A DNA stretch of 64,000 nt from Auraticoccus cholistanensis (GTDB lineage Bacteria; Actinomycetota; Actinomycetes; Propionibacteriales; Propionibacteriaceae): positions 673,194-737,193 of the forward strand of contig NZ_WPCU01000005.1 of assembly GCF_009742705.1 (NCBI RefSeq), written 5' to 3'. The notes beneath the pieces are model-generated. The model made no database searches and was not told the DNA's origin. It saw nothing but the letters and a program-made list of their open reading frames with translations. Below, piece by piece: positions 8,123 through 16,600 of this stretch; the stretch's first letter is position 1, and every line of letters begins with the position of its first letter. The translations under genes and the position numbers were made by a program.

Positions 8123-8277
8123 TAGACTGGCTCGTGGCACGCACACACCTGTGCGTCCCCGCCCTGGCACCGCCGGGTCCGGACCGTGGGCGACGCCCCG
8201 GCAGGACGCGAGCTGACGTGCTGGGTGGGTTCGATGAACCGGTGCCCCGCGCACCGATCGCACAAAGGCTGAGAACC
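8123..8277 (+). promoter_or_regulatory. Promoter and structured leader of the DEAD-box helicase gene
   Basis: A TAGACT -10 box (8123-8128) predicts transcription from about 8134. At the RNA 5' end ACGCACA (8139-8145) pairs with TGTGCGT (8150-8156) across a 4-nt loop. About 145 nt separate this start from the probable CTG initiation codon at 8278, and AAAGG (8264-8268) lies 9 nt before that codon. The stretch is open in frame with the helicase but its translation is Arg/Pro-rich and unlike the family, so I read it as untranslated leader. A leaderless GTG at 8134 is the main alternative. Confidence 0.5.
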
Positions 8278-9972
8278 CTGACTGACCACAGCGAGCAGAA
8301 CCGCCCCGACGAGCACCCCACCCACGAGGTGCCCGTCTCCGGCCACGACGACGTCGTGGTCACCACCACCGCCGACGACGTCGTGCTGGACTCCAGCGAT
8401 GTCGCCGTGCACGAGGCCGACACCGTCGAGCCGGTGGCCGAGGTGACCTTCGCCGACCTCGGCGTCCACCCCGACATCGTGGCCGCGCTGGAGGCCAAGG
8501 GGATCCGCCACCCCTTCCCGATCCAGGCGATGGCCATCCCGCTGGCGCTGGCCGGCAGCGACATGATCGGCCAGGCCCGCACCGGCACCGGCAAGACGCT
8601 GGCCTTCGGGATCAGCCTGCTGCAGCGGGTGCGGCTCGAGGGCGAGGCCGGCTACGAGGAGCTCGCCAAGCCCGGCGCGCCGCAGGCCCTGGTGGTCTGC
8701 CCGACCCGCGAGCTGGCCTCCCAGGTCGGCAAGGACCTCGCCACCGCGTCCGCGGTGCGCAAGGCCAAGGTCCTCACCCTCTACGGCGGTGTCGGCTACG
8801 AGCCGCAGCTGGACGCGCTGGCCGCCGGCGTGGACGTCGTCGTCGGCACCCCGGGCCGGCTGCTCGACCTGGTGGGACGCCGCGCGCTGGACCTGCGCCA
8901 CATCAAGGTGCTGGTGCTGGACGAGGCCGACGAGATGCTCGACCTCGGGTTCCTGCCCGACGTCGAGAAGCTGCTGGCCCAGACCCCGGCCGGGCGCCAG
9001 ACCATGCTGTTCTCCGCCACCATGCCCTCGGCCATCGTGGGCCTCTCGCGGCGGCACCTGAACCAGCCGATGAACATCCGGGCCGAGTCCGCCGAGGACA
9101 CCACCACCGTCCCGGCCACCACCCAGTTCGTCTACCAGGCGCACGACCTGGACAAGCCCGAGATCGTGGCCCGCGTGCTGCAGGCCGAGGGCCGGGACCG
9201 GATGATGATCTTCTGCCGCACCAAGCGCACGGCGCAGCGGGTGGCCGAGGACCTGGCCGACCGCGGCTTCGACGCCGCCCCCATCCACGGCGACCTCAAC
9301 CAGGCCGGCCGCGAGAAGGCGCTGAAGAAGTTCCGCGACGGGAAGCTGGACGTGCTGGTGGCCACCGACGTGGCGGCCCGCGGCATCGACGTCACCGGCG
9401 TCACCCACGTGGTGAACTACGAGTGCCCCGACGACGAGAAGACCTACGTGCACCGGATCGGCCGCACCGGCCGTGCCGGGGCCACCGGTGTGGCGATCAC
9501 CTTCGTCGACTGGGCCGACACCACCCGGTGGAAGGTCATCAACAAGGCCCTCGACCTGGACTTCGACACCCCGCGGGAGACCTACTCCACCTCGCCGCAC
9601 CTCTACACCGACCTCGGCATCCCCGAGGGCGCCAAGGGCCGGATCGCCGCGCCCAAGGCCGTCGAGGAGCGACCCGACGGGCAGGCCCCGGCGAGTCCCC
9701 GCGGTGCTCGCAGCCACGGCAGCGAGGAGCGCGAGGTCCCCCGGACCCCGCGCAAGCGCACCCCCCGCAACCGCACCCGGACCCGCAACGGCGAGGTCGT
9801 CCGCGGCGAGGCCGGCACCCCCGGCGGCGAGGCGGCCGGCTCCACCGGTCCTGCGCCGAGCGGTTCGGGCGAGGTCGGTGCCGGGCGTCCCCGCCGCCGG
9901 CGTCGCCGTCGCAGCGGCGGTGGCGCCGAGGGAGCGACCAGCGGCGCCGCCGCCTCCGGCTCCGCGGACTGA
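8278..9972 (+). CDS. DEAD-box ATP-dependent RNA helicase
   Basis: This 564-aa helicase (from CTG 8278) has the Q motif near 58-90, motif I ARTGTGKT (100-107), PTRELASQ, TPGR, DEAD, SAT, TDVAARGID and HRIGRTGRAG, giving two RecA domains to about residue 400. A basic, low-complexity C-terminal tail rich in RRRRRR and RTRTRNG runs probably supports RNA binding. It unwinds RNA duplexes in ribosome assembly or mRNA decay. No ATG, GTG or TTG with a good ribosome site lies near the first conserved residues; in-frame GTGs at 8134 and 8218 are alternatives. The structured leader suggests post-transcriptional control. Confidence 0.92.
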   Translation: MTDHSEQNRPDEHPTHEVPVSGHDDVVVTTTADDVVLDSSDVAVHEADTVEPVAEVTFADLGVHPDIVAALEAKGIRHPFPIQAMAIPLALAGSDMIGQARTGTGKTLAFGISLLQRVRLEGEAGYEELAKPGAPQALVVCPTRELASQVGKDLATASAVRKAKVLTLYGGVGYEPQLDALAAGVDVVVGTPGRLLDLVGRRALDLRHIKVLVLDEADEMLDLGFLPDVEKLLAQTPAGRQTMLFSATMPSAIVGLSRRHLNQPMNIRAESAEDTTTVPATTQFVYQAHDLDKPEIVARVLQAEGRDRMMIFCRTKRTAQRVAEDLADRGFDAAPIHGDLNQAGREKALKKFRDGKLDVLVATDVAARGIDVTGVTHVVNYECPDDEKTYVHRIGRTGRAGATGVAITFVDWADTTRWKVINKALDLDFDTPRETYSTSPHLYTDLGIPEGAKGRIAAPKAVEERPDGQAPASPRGARSHGSEEREVPRTPRKRTPRNRTRTRNGEVVRGEAGTPGGEAAGSTGPAPSGSGEVGAGRPRRRRRRRSGGGAEGATSGAAASGSAD

Positions 9973-9985
9973 GCGCACGCACCCG

Positions 9986-10011
9986 CGGCGGGTGGGAATA
10001 GCCACCCGCCG
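9986..10011 (+). terminator. Terminator after the DEAD-box gene
   Basis: CGGCGGGTGG and CCACCCGCCG form a perfect 10-bp stem around a GAATAG loop, starting 13 nt after the helicase stop. The GGGAGG ribosome site of the next gene starts 2 nt after the stem, so this hairpin could also influence its translation. Confidence 0.6.
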
Positions 10012-10029
10012 TCGGGAGGTTGCCTGACG

Positions 10030-11094
10030 GTGACCGATCTCGCGCTCTCCGTCCTCGACCTCATCCCGGTGCGTTCCGGGCAGACCACCGCCCAGGCGCT
10101 CGCGGCCTCCACCCGGCTGGCCCGCACCGCCGACGCCCTCGGCTACCGGCGGTACTGGGTCGCCGAGCACCACAACACCCGGGCGGTCGCCTCGACCAAC
10201 CCGCCGGTGCTGATCGCGATGCTGGCGGCGGCCACCGAGCGGATCCGGGTGGGCTCGGGCGGGGTGATGCTGCCCAACCACGCGCCCCTCGTGGTGGCCG
10301 AGCAGTTCGCGCTGCTGGAGGCGGCCCACCCCGGGCGGATCGACCTGGGCATCGGCCGCGCCCCCGGCACCGACCCGGTCACCAACTGGGTGCTGCGGCA
10401 GGGCATGGACGAGGCCGCCGCGGTGCAGCGCTTCGAGGCCAACGTCGAGGAGGTGATGGCCATGATGCACCCCCGCGGCGCCGCGATCACGCTGCCCGGG
10501 CACGGCGGGCGTCCCGGCCGCACCCAGGCCCTGCTGGCCACCCCCGAGGCGGTCTCCAGCCCGCCGGTGTGGCTCCTCGGGTCCTCCGACTTCTCCGCCC
10601 GGCTGGCCGCGGAGAAGGGGCTGCCCTACGTCTTCGCCCACCACTTCTCCGGGCACGGCACCGCCGAGGCGCTGTCGCTGTACCGCCACGGCTGGCGGCT
10701 GGCCGGGCACGAGGGCGAGCCCACCACCTTCCTGACCGTCAACGTGGCCGTGGCCCCCACCGCCGAGGAGGCCGAGCGGCTGGCGCGGCCGCACCTGCTG
10801 TCGATGGTGGCGCTGCGCACCGGCGGCGAGTTCGGCCCGCAGGCCACTGTCGAGCAGGCCGCCGCCACCGAGCTGTCGGAGCCGCACCGGCTGCTGGCCG
10901 CGCGGATGACCGAGCGCTGGGTCGTCGGCGACCCGGCCCAGGTGGCGGCGCGGCTGCAGGAGCTGGCCCGGGAGTTCGGCGTCGACGAGGTGATGGTGCA
11001 CCCGGTCGCCGGCGCCTCGGAGGCCGACGAGCCCGACCGCTCCCCCGCCCGCGAGCAGACCCTCACCCTGCTGGCCGAGGCCCTCGCCGCCTGA
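10030..11094 (+). CDS. Luciferase-like (LLM class) flavin-dependent oxidoreductase
   Basis: This 354-aa TIM-barrel protein has the LLM-class hallmarks: RYWVAEHHNTRAVA near the N-terminus, VGSGGVMLPNHAPLVVAEQFALLEA, and PGRIDLGIGRAPGTDP. It belongs to the MsnO8-type group that uses reduced FMN (or F420 in relatives); the substrate is unknown. The GTG start has GGGAGG about 11 nt upstream. It is transcribed alone between the helicase terminator and the leaderless promoter of the next gene. Confidence 0.88.
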   Translation: MTDLALSVLDLIPVRSGQTTAQALAASTRLARTADALGYRRYWVAEHHNTRAVASTNPPVLIAMLAAATERIRVGSGGVMLPNHAPLVVAEQFALLEAAHPGRIDLGIGRAPGTDPVTNWVLRQGMDEAAAVQRFEANVEEVMAMMHPRGAAITLPGHGGRPGRTQALLATPEAVSSPPVWLLGSSDFSARLAAEKGLPYVFAHHFSGHGTAEALSLYRHGWRLAGHEGEPTTFLTVNVAVAPTAEEAERLARPHLLSMVALRTGGEFGPQATVEQAAATELSEPHRLLAARMTERWVVGDPAQVAARLQELAREFGVDEVMVHPVAGASEADEPDRSPAREQTLTLLAEALAA

Positions 11095-11127
11095 CGAGGG
11101 GGTCGGCCGCCCGCCACGACGGCTGGT

Positions 11128-11133
11128 TAGGCT
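11128..11133 (+). promoter_or_regulatory. -10 box of the Gfo/Idh gene (leaderless)
   Basis: TAGGCT lies 7 nt upstream of the GTG at 11141, the commonest form of the leaderless promoter in this window. Confidence 0.55.
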
Positions 11134-11140
11134 GCTGCGC

Positions 11141-12316
11141 GTGACCCTGCGCATCGGCATCATCGGCTTCGGCGCCCGGGCGGCGCTGTGGCGCCACGCC
11201 CACCGTCCCGGCCGGGGCGCGGAGGTGGTCGCGGTCTGCGACGTCTCCGAGCGGGGCCGGGCCGACGCCCGGGCCCAGCTCGGGCCCGACGTGGTGCTCA
11301 CCGACGACCTCGACCAGCTGCTCGGGCTGGGCCTGGACGCGGTGCTGGTGACCACCCCCGACCACCTCCACCACGGGCCCACGGTGGCCGCCCTCGAGGC
11401 CGGCACGGCGGTGTTCTGCGAGAAGCCGCTCGGCATCAGCATCGAGGAGTGCGACGACGTGCTGACCACCGCCCGGCGGACCGGCACCCGGCTCTACCTC
11501 GGCCACAACATGCGCCACATGCCGGTGGTGACGCTGATGCGCGACCTCGTCACCGCCGGTCGGATCGGTGAGGTCAAGGCCATCTGGTGCCGCCACTTCG
11601 TGGGCCACGGCGGCGACTACTACTTCAAGGACTGGCACGCCGACCGCAGCCGCTCGACCAGCCTGCTGCTGCAGAAGGGAGCCCACGACCTCGACGTCAT
11701 CCACTGGCTCGGCGGCGGCTACACCGCCCGGGTGCAGGCCATGGGCGACCTCGCCGTCTACGGCGCCGTCACCGACCGCCGCGACCGCAGCGAGGAGCGG
11801 ATGGCGGACTGGTTCAGCCTCGACAACTGGCCGCCGGCCAGCCAGCGCGGTCTCAACCCGGTGGTGGACGTCGAGGACATCTCGATGATGACCATGCGGC
11901 TGGACAACGGCGTGCTGGCCTCCTACGCCCAGTGCCACTTCACCCCCGACTACTGGCGCAACTACACCGTCATCGGCACCGAGGGCCGGATCGAGAACCT
12001 GGGCGACGGGCCGGGGGCCCGGATCGCCGTCTGGGACCGCCGCCACCCCTCCGGGCTGCCCGAGCCCGACGACGTGGTGACCGTGCCGGCCGCCGAGGGC
12101 GGCCACGGCGGCGCGGACCCCGAGCTGGTCGAGGAGTTCCTGCGGTTCGTGGCCTCCGGAGGGCCCACCCGGACGTCCCCGGTGGCGGCCCGGATGGCGG
12201 TGGCCGCCGGCGTGCTGGCGACCCGGTCGCTGCGCGGGGACGGCCGCACGCTCGACGTCCCGCCGCTGCCGCAGGACCTGGTCGACTACTTCGAGCGGGG
12301 TCAGGTCGAGCTCTAG
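11141..12316 (+). CDS. Gfo/Idh/MocA-family NAD(P)-dependent oxidoreductase
   Basis: This 391-aa protein has an N-terminal Rossmann fold (IGIIGFGARA), the conserved EKPLGISIEE motif with its catalytic-region lysine at about residue 106, and a C-terminal alpha/beta domain. The segment KGAHDLDVIHWLGGG carries the histidine used by sugar and inositol dehydrogenases of this family. It probably oxidises a sugar, inositol or deoxysugar; no neighbouring carbohydrate genes narrow this. The GTG start coincides with the predicted transcript 5' end. Confidence 0.88.
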   Translation: MTLRIGIIGFGARAALWRHAHRPGRGAEVVAVCDVSERGRADARAQLGPDVVLTDDLDQLLGLGLDAVLVTTPDHLHHGPTVAALEAGTAVFCEKPLGISIEECDDVLTTARRTGTRLYLGHNMRHMPVVTLMRDLVTAGRIGEVKAIWCRHFVGHGGDYYFKDWHADRSRSTSLLLQKGAHDLDVIHWLGGGYTARVQAMGDLAVYGAVTDRRDRSEERMADWFSLDNWPPASQRGLNPVVDVEDISMMTMRLDNGVLASYAQCHFTPDYWRNYTVIGTEGRIENLGDGPGARIAVWDRRHPSGLPEPDDVVTVPAAEGGHGGADPELVEEFLRFVASGGPTRTSPVAARMAVAAGVLATRSLRGDGRTLDVPPLPQDLVDYFERGQVEL

Positions 12317-12344
12317 CGTCCTCTCCCGCGGCGCCCTCGCGGCG

Positions 12345-12350
12345 TAGGGT
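12345..12350 (+). promoter_or_regulatory. -10 box of the YjbR gene (leaderless)
   Basis: TAGGGT lies 6 nt upstream of the GTG at 12357. Confidence 0.5.
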
Positions 12351-12356
12351 CGGGTC

Positions 12357-12758
12357 GTGGCCAGCCTCGACGACGTGCGACGCCGCGCCCTGTCGCTGCC
12401 GGGCAGCAGCGAGGGGACGTCCTACGGCAACGCCTGCTGGACGGTGCGCGGCCGGGCCTTCGTCTGGGAGCGGCCGTTCACCAAGGCCGACCTGCGCCGC
12501 TTCGGCGACCGGCCCGTGCCGGCGGGGCCGCTGCTGGCGCTGCGGGTGGCCGACCTCGACACCAAGGACGCCGTGATCGCCCAGGAGCCCGACCTGCTGT
12601 TCACCATCGAGCACCTGGCCGGCTTCCCGGCGGTGCTGACCCGCCTGGAGCCGCTGCCGGTCGACCGCCTGGTCGAGCTGGTGGACGACGCCTGGCTGGC
12701 CACGGCCCCGCCGCGGCTGGCGGCGGAGTGGCTCGAGCGCCTCGACCGGGGTCCCTAG
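12357..12758 (+). CDS. MmcQ/YjbR-family protein
   Basis: This 133-aa protein has the compact CyaY-like fold of the MmcQ/YjbR family: LSLPGSSEGTSYGN near the N-terminus, LALRVADLDTKDAVI in the middle, and a C-terminal DDAWLATAPPRLA helix. Members are often labelled DNA-binding on structural grounds, but no function is proven. It converges on the PHP gene; the two stop codons overlap by 4 nt, leaving no room for a terminator between them. Confidence 0.85.
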   Translation: MASLDDVRRRALSLPGSSEGTSYGNACWTVRGRAFVWERPFTKADLRRFGDRPVPAGPLLALRVADLDTKDAVIAQEPDLLFTIEHLAGFPAVLTRLEPLPVDRLVELVDDAWLATAPPRLAAEWLERLDRGP

Positions 12759-13615
12759 CCCGCCGGCGACCGCCGGGCGGCGAGCCGGGCGCGGATCTCG
12801 GCCAGCACCTCCGGCGCGGTGGTGTTGCTGGCGAGCTCGTGGTCGACCTTGCCCAGCCCGTGGTGGTCGCTGGAACCGGTGGGCAGCAGCCCCGTCCGCC
12901 CGGCCAGCGCCCGCAGCCGGCGGCGCTGCTCGGGGCCGTGGTCGTAGTGGTCCACCTCGATGCCGTCCAGACCGGCCTCGACCAGCTCCGGCCACAGCGG
13001 CTCCGGCAGCAGCCACTCCCGGTCCCGCCCCCAGGGGTGGGCGACCACGGTCACCCCGCCCGCCGCCCGGATCAGCCGGATCCCCTTGCGCAGCGGCGTC
13101 GCGTAGCGGGGCACGTGCGCCGGGCCGCCGTCGGCCAGGTAGCGGTCGAAGGCCTCGGCGCGGTTGGCGACGTAGCCGGCGGCCACCATCGCGTCGGCCA
13201 CGTGCGGGCGTCCCACCGACGGGCTGGCCCCCACGTGCACCCGCACCTGCTCCTCGCTCAGCGGCAGCCCCAGCTCGGCCAGCCGCTGCAGCAGCGGCGT
13301 CAGCCGGTCCTCGCGGCCGGCGCGGACCCGGACCAGCTCCGCGGTCAGCGCCGGGTCGTCGGTGCGGGCGCCGTAGCCGAGCAGGTGGACGCTGCGGCCC
13401 TCGTGCTGGGTGGACATCTCGATGCCCGGCACCAGCTGCACCCCGTGCCGCTCCGCCGCCTGCTGCGCCTCGGCCAGCCCGGCGAAGGTGTCGTGGTCGG
13501 TCAGCGCCAGCACGTCCAACCCCTCGCGCGCGGCCTTGGCCACCAGCGCCGCCGGCGCGTCCGTGCCGTCGGAGACCGAGGAGTGGGTGTGCAGGTCGAT
13601 GATCACGCTGCTCAT
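12755..13615 (-). CDS. PHP-domain metal-dependent phosphoesterase
   Basis: This 286-aa protein starts with the PHP motif DLHTHSSVSDGTD and continues with LTDHDTFAG, PGIEMS, HLLGYG, VVAHPWG and a terminal GSSDHHG. Together these supply the His/Asp/Glu ligands of a trinuclear metal site. It resembles TrpH/YciV-type 3',5'-nucleoside bisphosphate or oligonucleotide phosphatases. I favour the ATG at 13615; a GTG two codons upstream (13621) is also possible. It lies downstream of the glutamate dehydrogenase gene on the same strand. Confidence 0.88.
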   Translation of the reverse strand: MSSVIIDLHTHSSVSDGTDAPAALVAKAAREGLDVLALTDHDTFAGLAEAQQAAERHGVQLVPGIEMSTQHEGRSVHLLGYGARTDDPALTAELVRVRAGREDRLTPLLQRLAELGLPLSEEQVRVHVGASPSVGRPHVADAMVAAGYVANRAEAFDRYLADGGPAHVPRYATPLRKGIRLIRAAGGVTVVAHPWGRDREWLLPEPLWPELVEAGLDGIEVDHYDHGPEQRRRLRALAGRTGLLPTGSSDHHGLGKVDHELASNTTAPEVLAEIRARLAARRSPAG

Positions 13616-13672
13616 TCTCACCGACCGGTGCTGCTGGCGCCCGCCGGGGCGGGCGACCCGGCGGCGACGGGC

Positions 13673-16600
13673 TCAGGCCCGGGCGGCCAGCAGCGTCCGC
13701 ACCGTGCGCAGCCCCACCGACATCCGGGCCAGCGTGGGCTCGCCCTCGCAGATCTCCTCCAGCGCCCGGGTGGTCGCCTCCAGCGCCGGCGTCTGCGCCG
13801 ACCAGTCGGCGAGGGCGCGGGTCACCGCACCGACGGGGTCGCCGTCGCCACGGGGCAGCAGCTGCACCACGTCGGCGGTCAGCTGGGTGTGGACAGTGAC
13901 CAGCTCGTCGCGCACCGCGCTGCGCGCCATCGCGTCCCAGGGGTCGCTGCGGGGCAGCGCCGCCACCCGGCGCTGCAGCCGGTCCAGCCCCAGCAGCTGG
14001 CTGAGCTGGTGGTGCACCCGGGCGACCGTGACCGGGTCGCAGCCGGCCTGCTGGGCCGCCTGCACCACCGGCAGCGCCGACTGCAGGTACGGCAGCGCCG
14101 CGAAGGCGGTGGCCAGCTCACGGCCCAGCCCGGCGGCCAGCAGGTCGGCGCGGCGCTGGTCGAAGACCTCCGCGTCACGACCGGCCAGCAGCTCCGGCAT
14201 GGCCTGCGTGATCGCGCTCACCGCGCCCGAGAACTGCTCGATGGCGGCGCGGATGTCGATCGGCGCCCGCCGGTTGTACAGCACCCACCGGGTGGCCCGC
14301 TCGACGAGCGTCCGCAGCTCCACCCGGAGCCTCGTCTGCAGCCCGGCGTCGACCCGGAAGTCCAGCTGGCGCAGCTCCACCTCGTGACGCCCCGCGCTGA
14401 CGACCGACCGGGCCGCCAGCTGGGCCCGCATCACGTCCTCCGGCGCCGCGCCCGTCTCCTCCGCCAGCCGGTGCACCGCCGTGATGCCGGCGGAGTCGAC
14501 GAAGCGGTTGACCGCCACCGTGGTGATGATCTCGCGGTGCAGCCGGTGCTCGGGCATCCCCTCGCGGTGGTCGCGGCGCAGCGCCTCGGGGAAGTACTGC
14601 ACCAGCCGGTCGGCCAGGAACGGGTCGTCGGGCAGGTCGGTGGTGAGGATCTCCCGCTCCAGCCAGATCTTGGTGTAGCTGAGCAGGATGGCCAGCTCGG
14701 GCGAGGTGAGCCCGCGGCCCTCGGCGACGCGGCGGGCCATCTCCTCGCTGTCGGGCAGGTGCTCGATGGTGCGGTCCAGCAGGCCGAGGCGGGTCAGCCG
14801 CCGCATCCAGGCCTCGTGCACCGGGGCCATCGAGGCCGCCTGGTGCAGCGCGTTGGCCAGCGCCAGGTTCTGGTCGTAGTTGTGCCGCAGCACCAGCGCG
14901 GCCACGTCGTCGGTCATCGAGGCCAGCAGCGGCTCGCGGTCGGCGGCGGCCAGCCGGCCGGCGTCGATCTCGCCGGCCAGCAGGATCTTGATGTTGACCT
15001 CGTGGTCGGAGGTGTCCACCCCGGCCGAGTTGTCGATGAAGTCGGTGTTGATCCGGCCGCCGGCCGCGGCGTACTCGATGCGCCCGCGCTGGGTGAACCC
15101 GAGGTTGCCGCCCTCGCCCACGCAGCGGGCGCGCAGCTCGCGGCCGTCGACGCGGAGCGCGTCGTTGGCCTTGTCCCCCACCGCGGCGTGGCTCTCGTCG
15201 GCGGCCTTGACGTAGGTGCCGATGCCGCCGTTCCACAGCAGGTCCACGGGGGCGCGCAGCACGGCCGAGACCAGCTCGGTCGGCGGCAGCGCGGTGACGT
15301 CGTCGGGCAGCCCCAGCCGGGCCCGCACCGCGGGGTGCAGCGGGATGGACTTGGCCGTCCGCGGGAAGACGCCACCGCCCTCGGAGAGCAGCGTGGTGTC
15401 GTAGTCGGCCCAGCTCGAGCGGGGCAGCTCGAACAGCCGGCGCCGCTCCTCGAAGGAGGTGGCCGCGTCGGGGTCGGGGTCGAGGAAGACGTGCCGGTGG
15501 TCGAAGGCGGCCACCAGCCGGGTGTGGCGGCTGAGCAGCATGCCGTTGCCGAAGACGTCGCCGGACATGTCGCCGATGCCCACGCAGGTGAAGTCCTCCT
15601 GCTGGCAGTCCACGCCCATCTCGCGGAAGTGGCGCACCACCGACTCCCAGGCGCCGCGGGCGGTGATGCCCATCGCCTTGTGGTCGTAGCCGACCGACCC
15701 GCCGGAGGCGAAGGCGTCGCCGAGCCAGAACCCGCGTTCCAGCGAGATCGCGTTGGCCAGGTCGGAGAAGGTGGCGGTGCCCTTGTCCGCGGCCACCACC
15801 AGGTACGGGTCGTCGGCGTCGTGGCGCACCACCTGCTGGGGTGCGACGACCTCACCGCCGACGATGTTGTCGGTGACGTCGAGCAGGCTGGAGATGAAGA
15901 CCCGGTAGCAGGCCTGCCCCTCGGCCAGCCACGCCGGCCGGTCCGAGGGGTCGGGCAGGTGCTTGCAGAAGAAGCCGCCCTTGGCCCCCACCGGCACGAT
16001 GACGGTGTTCTTCACCATCTGCGCCTTGACCAGGCCCAGCACCTCGGTGCGGTAGTCCTCGGGCCGGTCGGACCAGCGCAGCCCGCCGCGCGCCACCGCC
16101 CCGAAGCGCAGGTGGACGCCCTCGACCCGCGGGGAGCAGACGAAGATCTCGAAGGCCGGCCGCGGTGCGGGCAGGTCGGGCAGCCGGGTGGGCAGCAGCT
16201 TGAAGGCCAGCGCCGGACGTCCGGGCTGGAAGGCGTTGGTGCGCACCATCGCCATCACCACGGCCAGGAAGGAGCGCAGGATGCGGTCCTGGTCGAGGCT
16301 GGCCACGGCGTCGAGGCCGGTGCGGACCTGCTCGGCGAGGGCCGCGACCTCCTCCTCGGCCGGCGGGGTGCAGGACGCGTCGCGGGGTGCGAAGCGCAGC
16401 TCGAAGAGCCGCACGAGCAACCGGGCCAGCTCCACGTTGGCCACCAGCGCGGTGCTGATGTAGGTCTGGCTGAAGCTGACCCCGGCCTGGCGCAGGTAGC
16501 GCGAGATCGCCCGCAGCCAGGACACCTGGCGCCAGCTGAGCCCGGCGGCCAGCACCAGCCGGTTGAGGCCGTCGCTCTCGGCCCGGCCGCCGTGGACGGC

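Noticed and set aside
8255-8285. GCTGAGA followed by ACC, resembling part of a thiamine pyrophosphate riboswitch
   Set aside because: The rest of the thi-box, including the conserved helices and the ACCTGATC segment, is missing and the downstream gene is a helicase.
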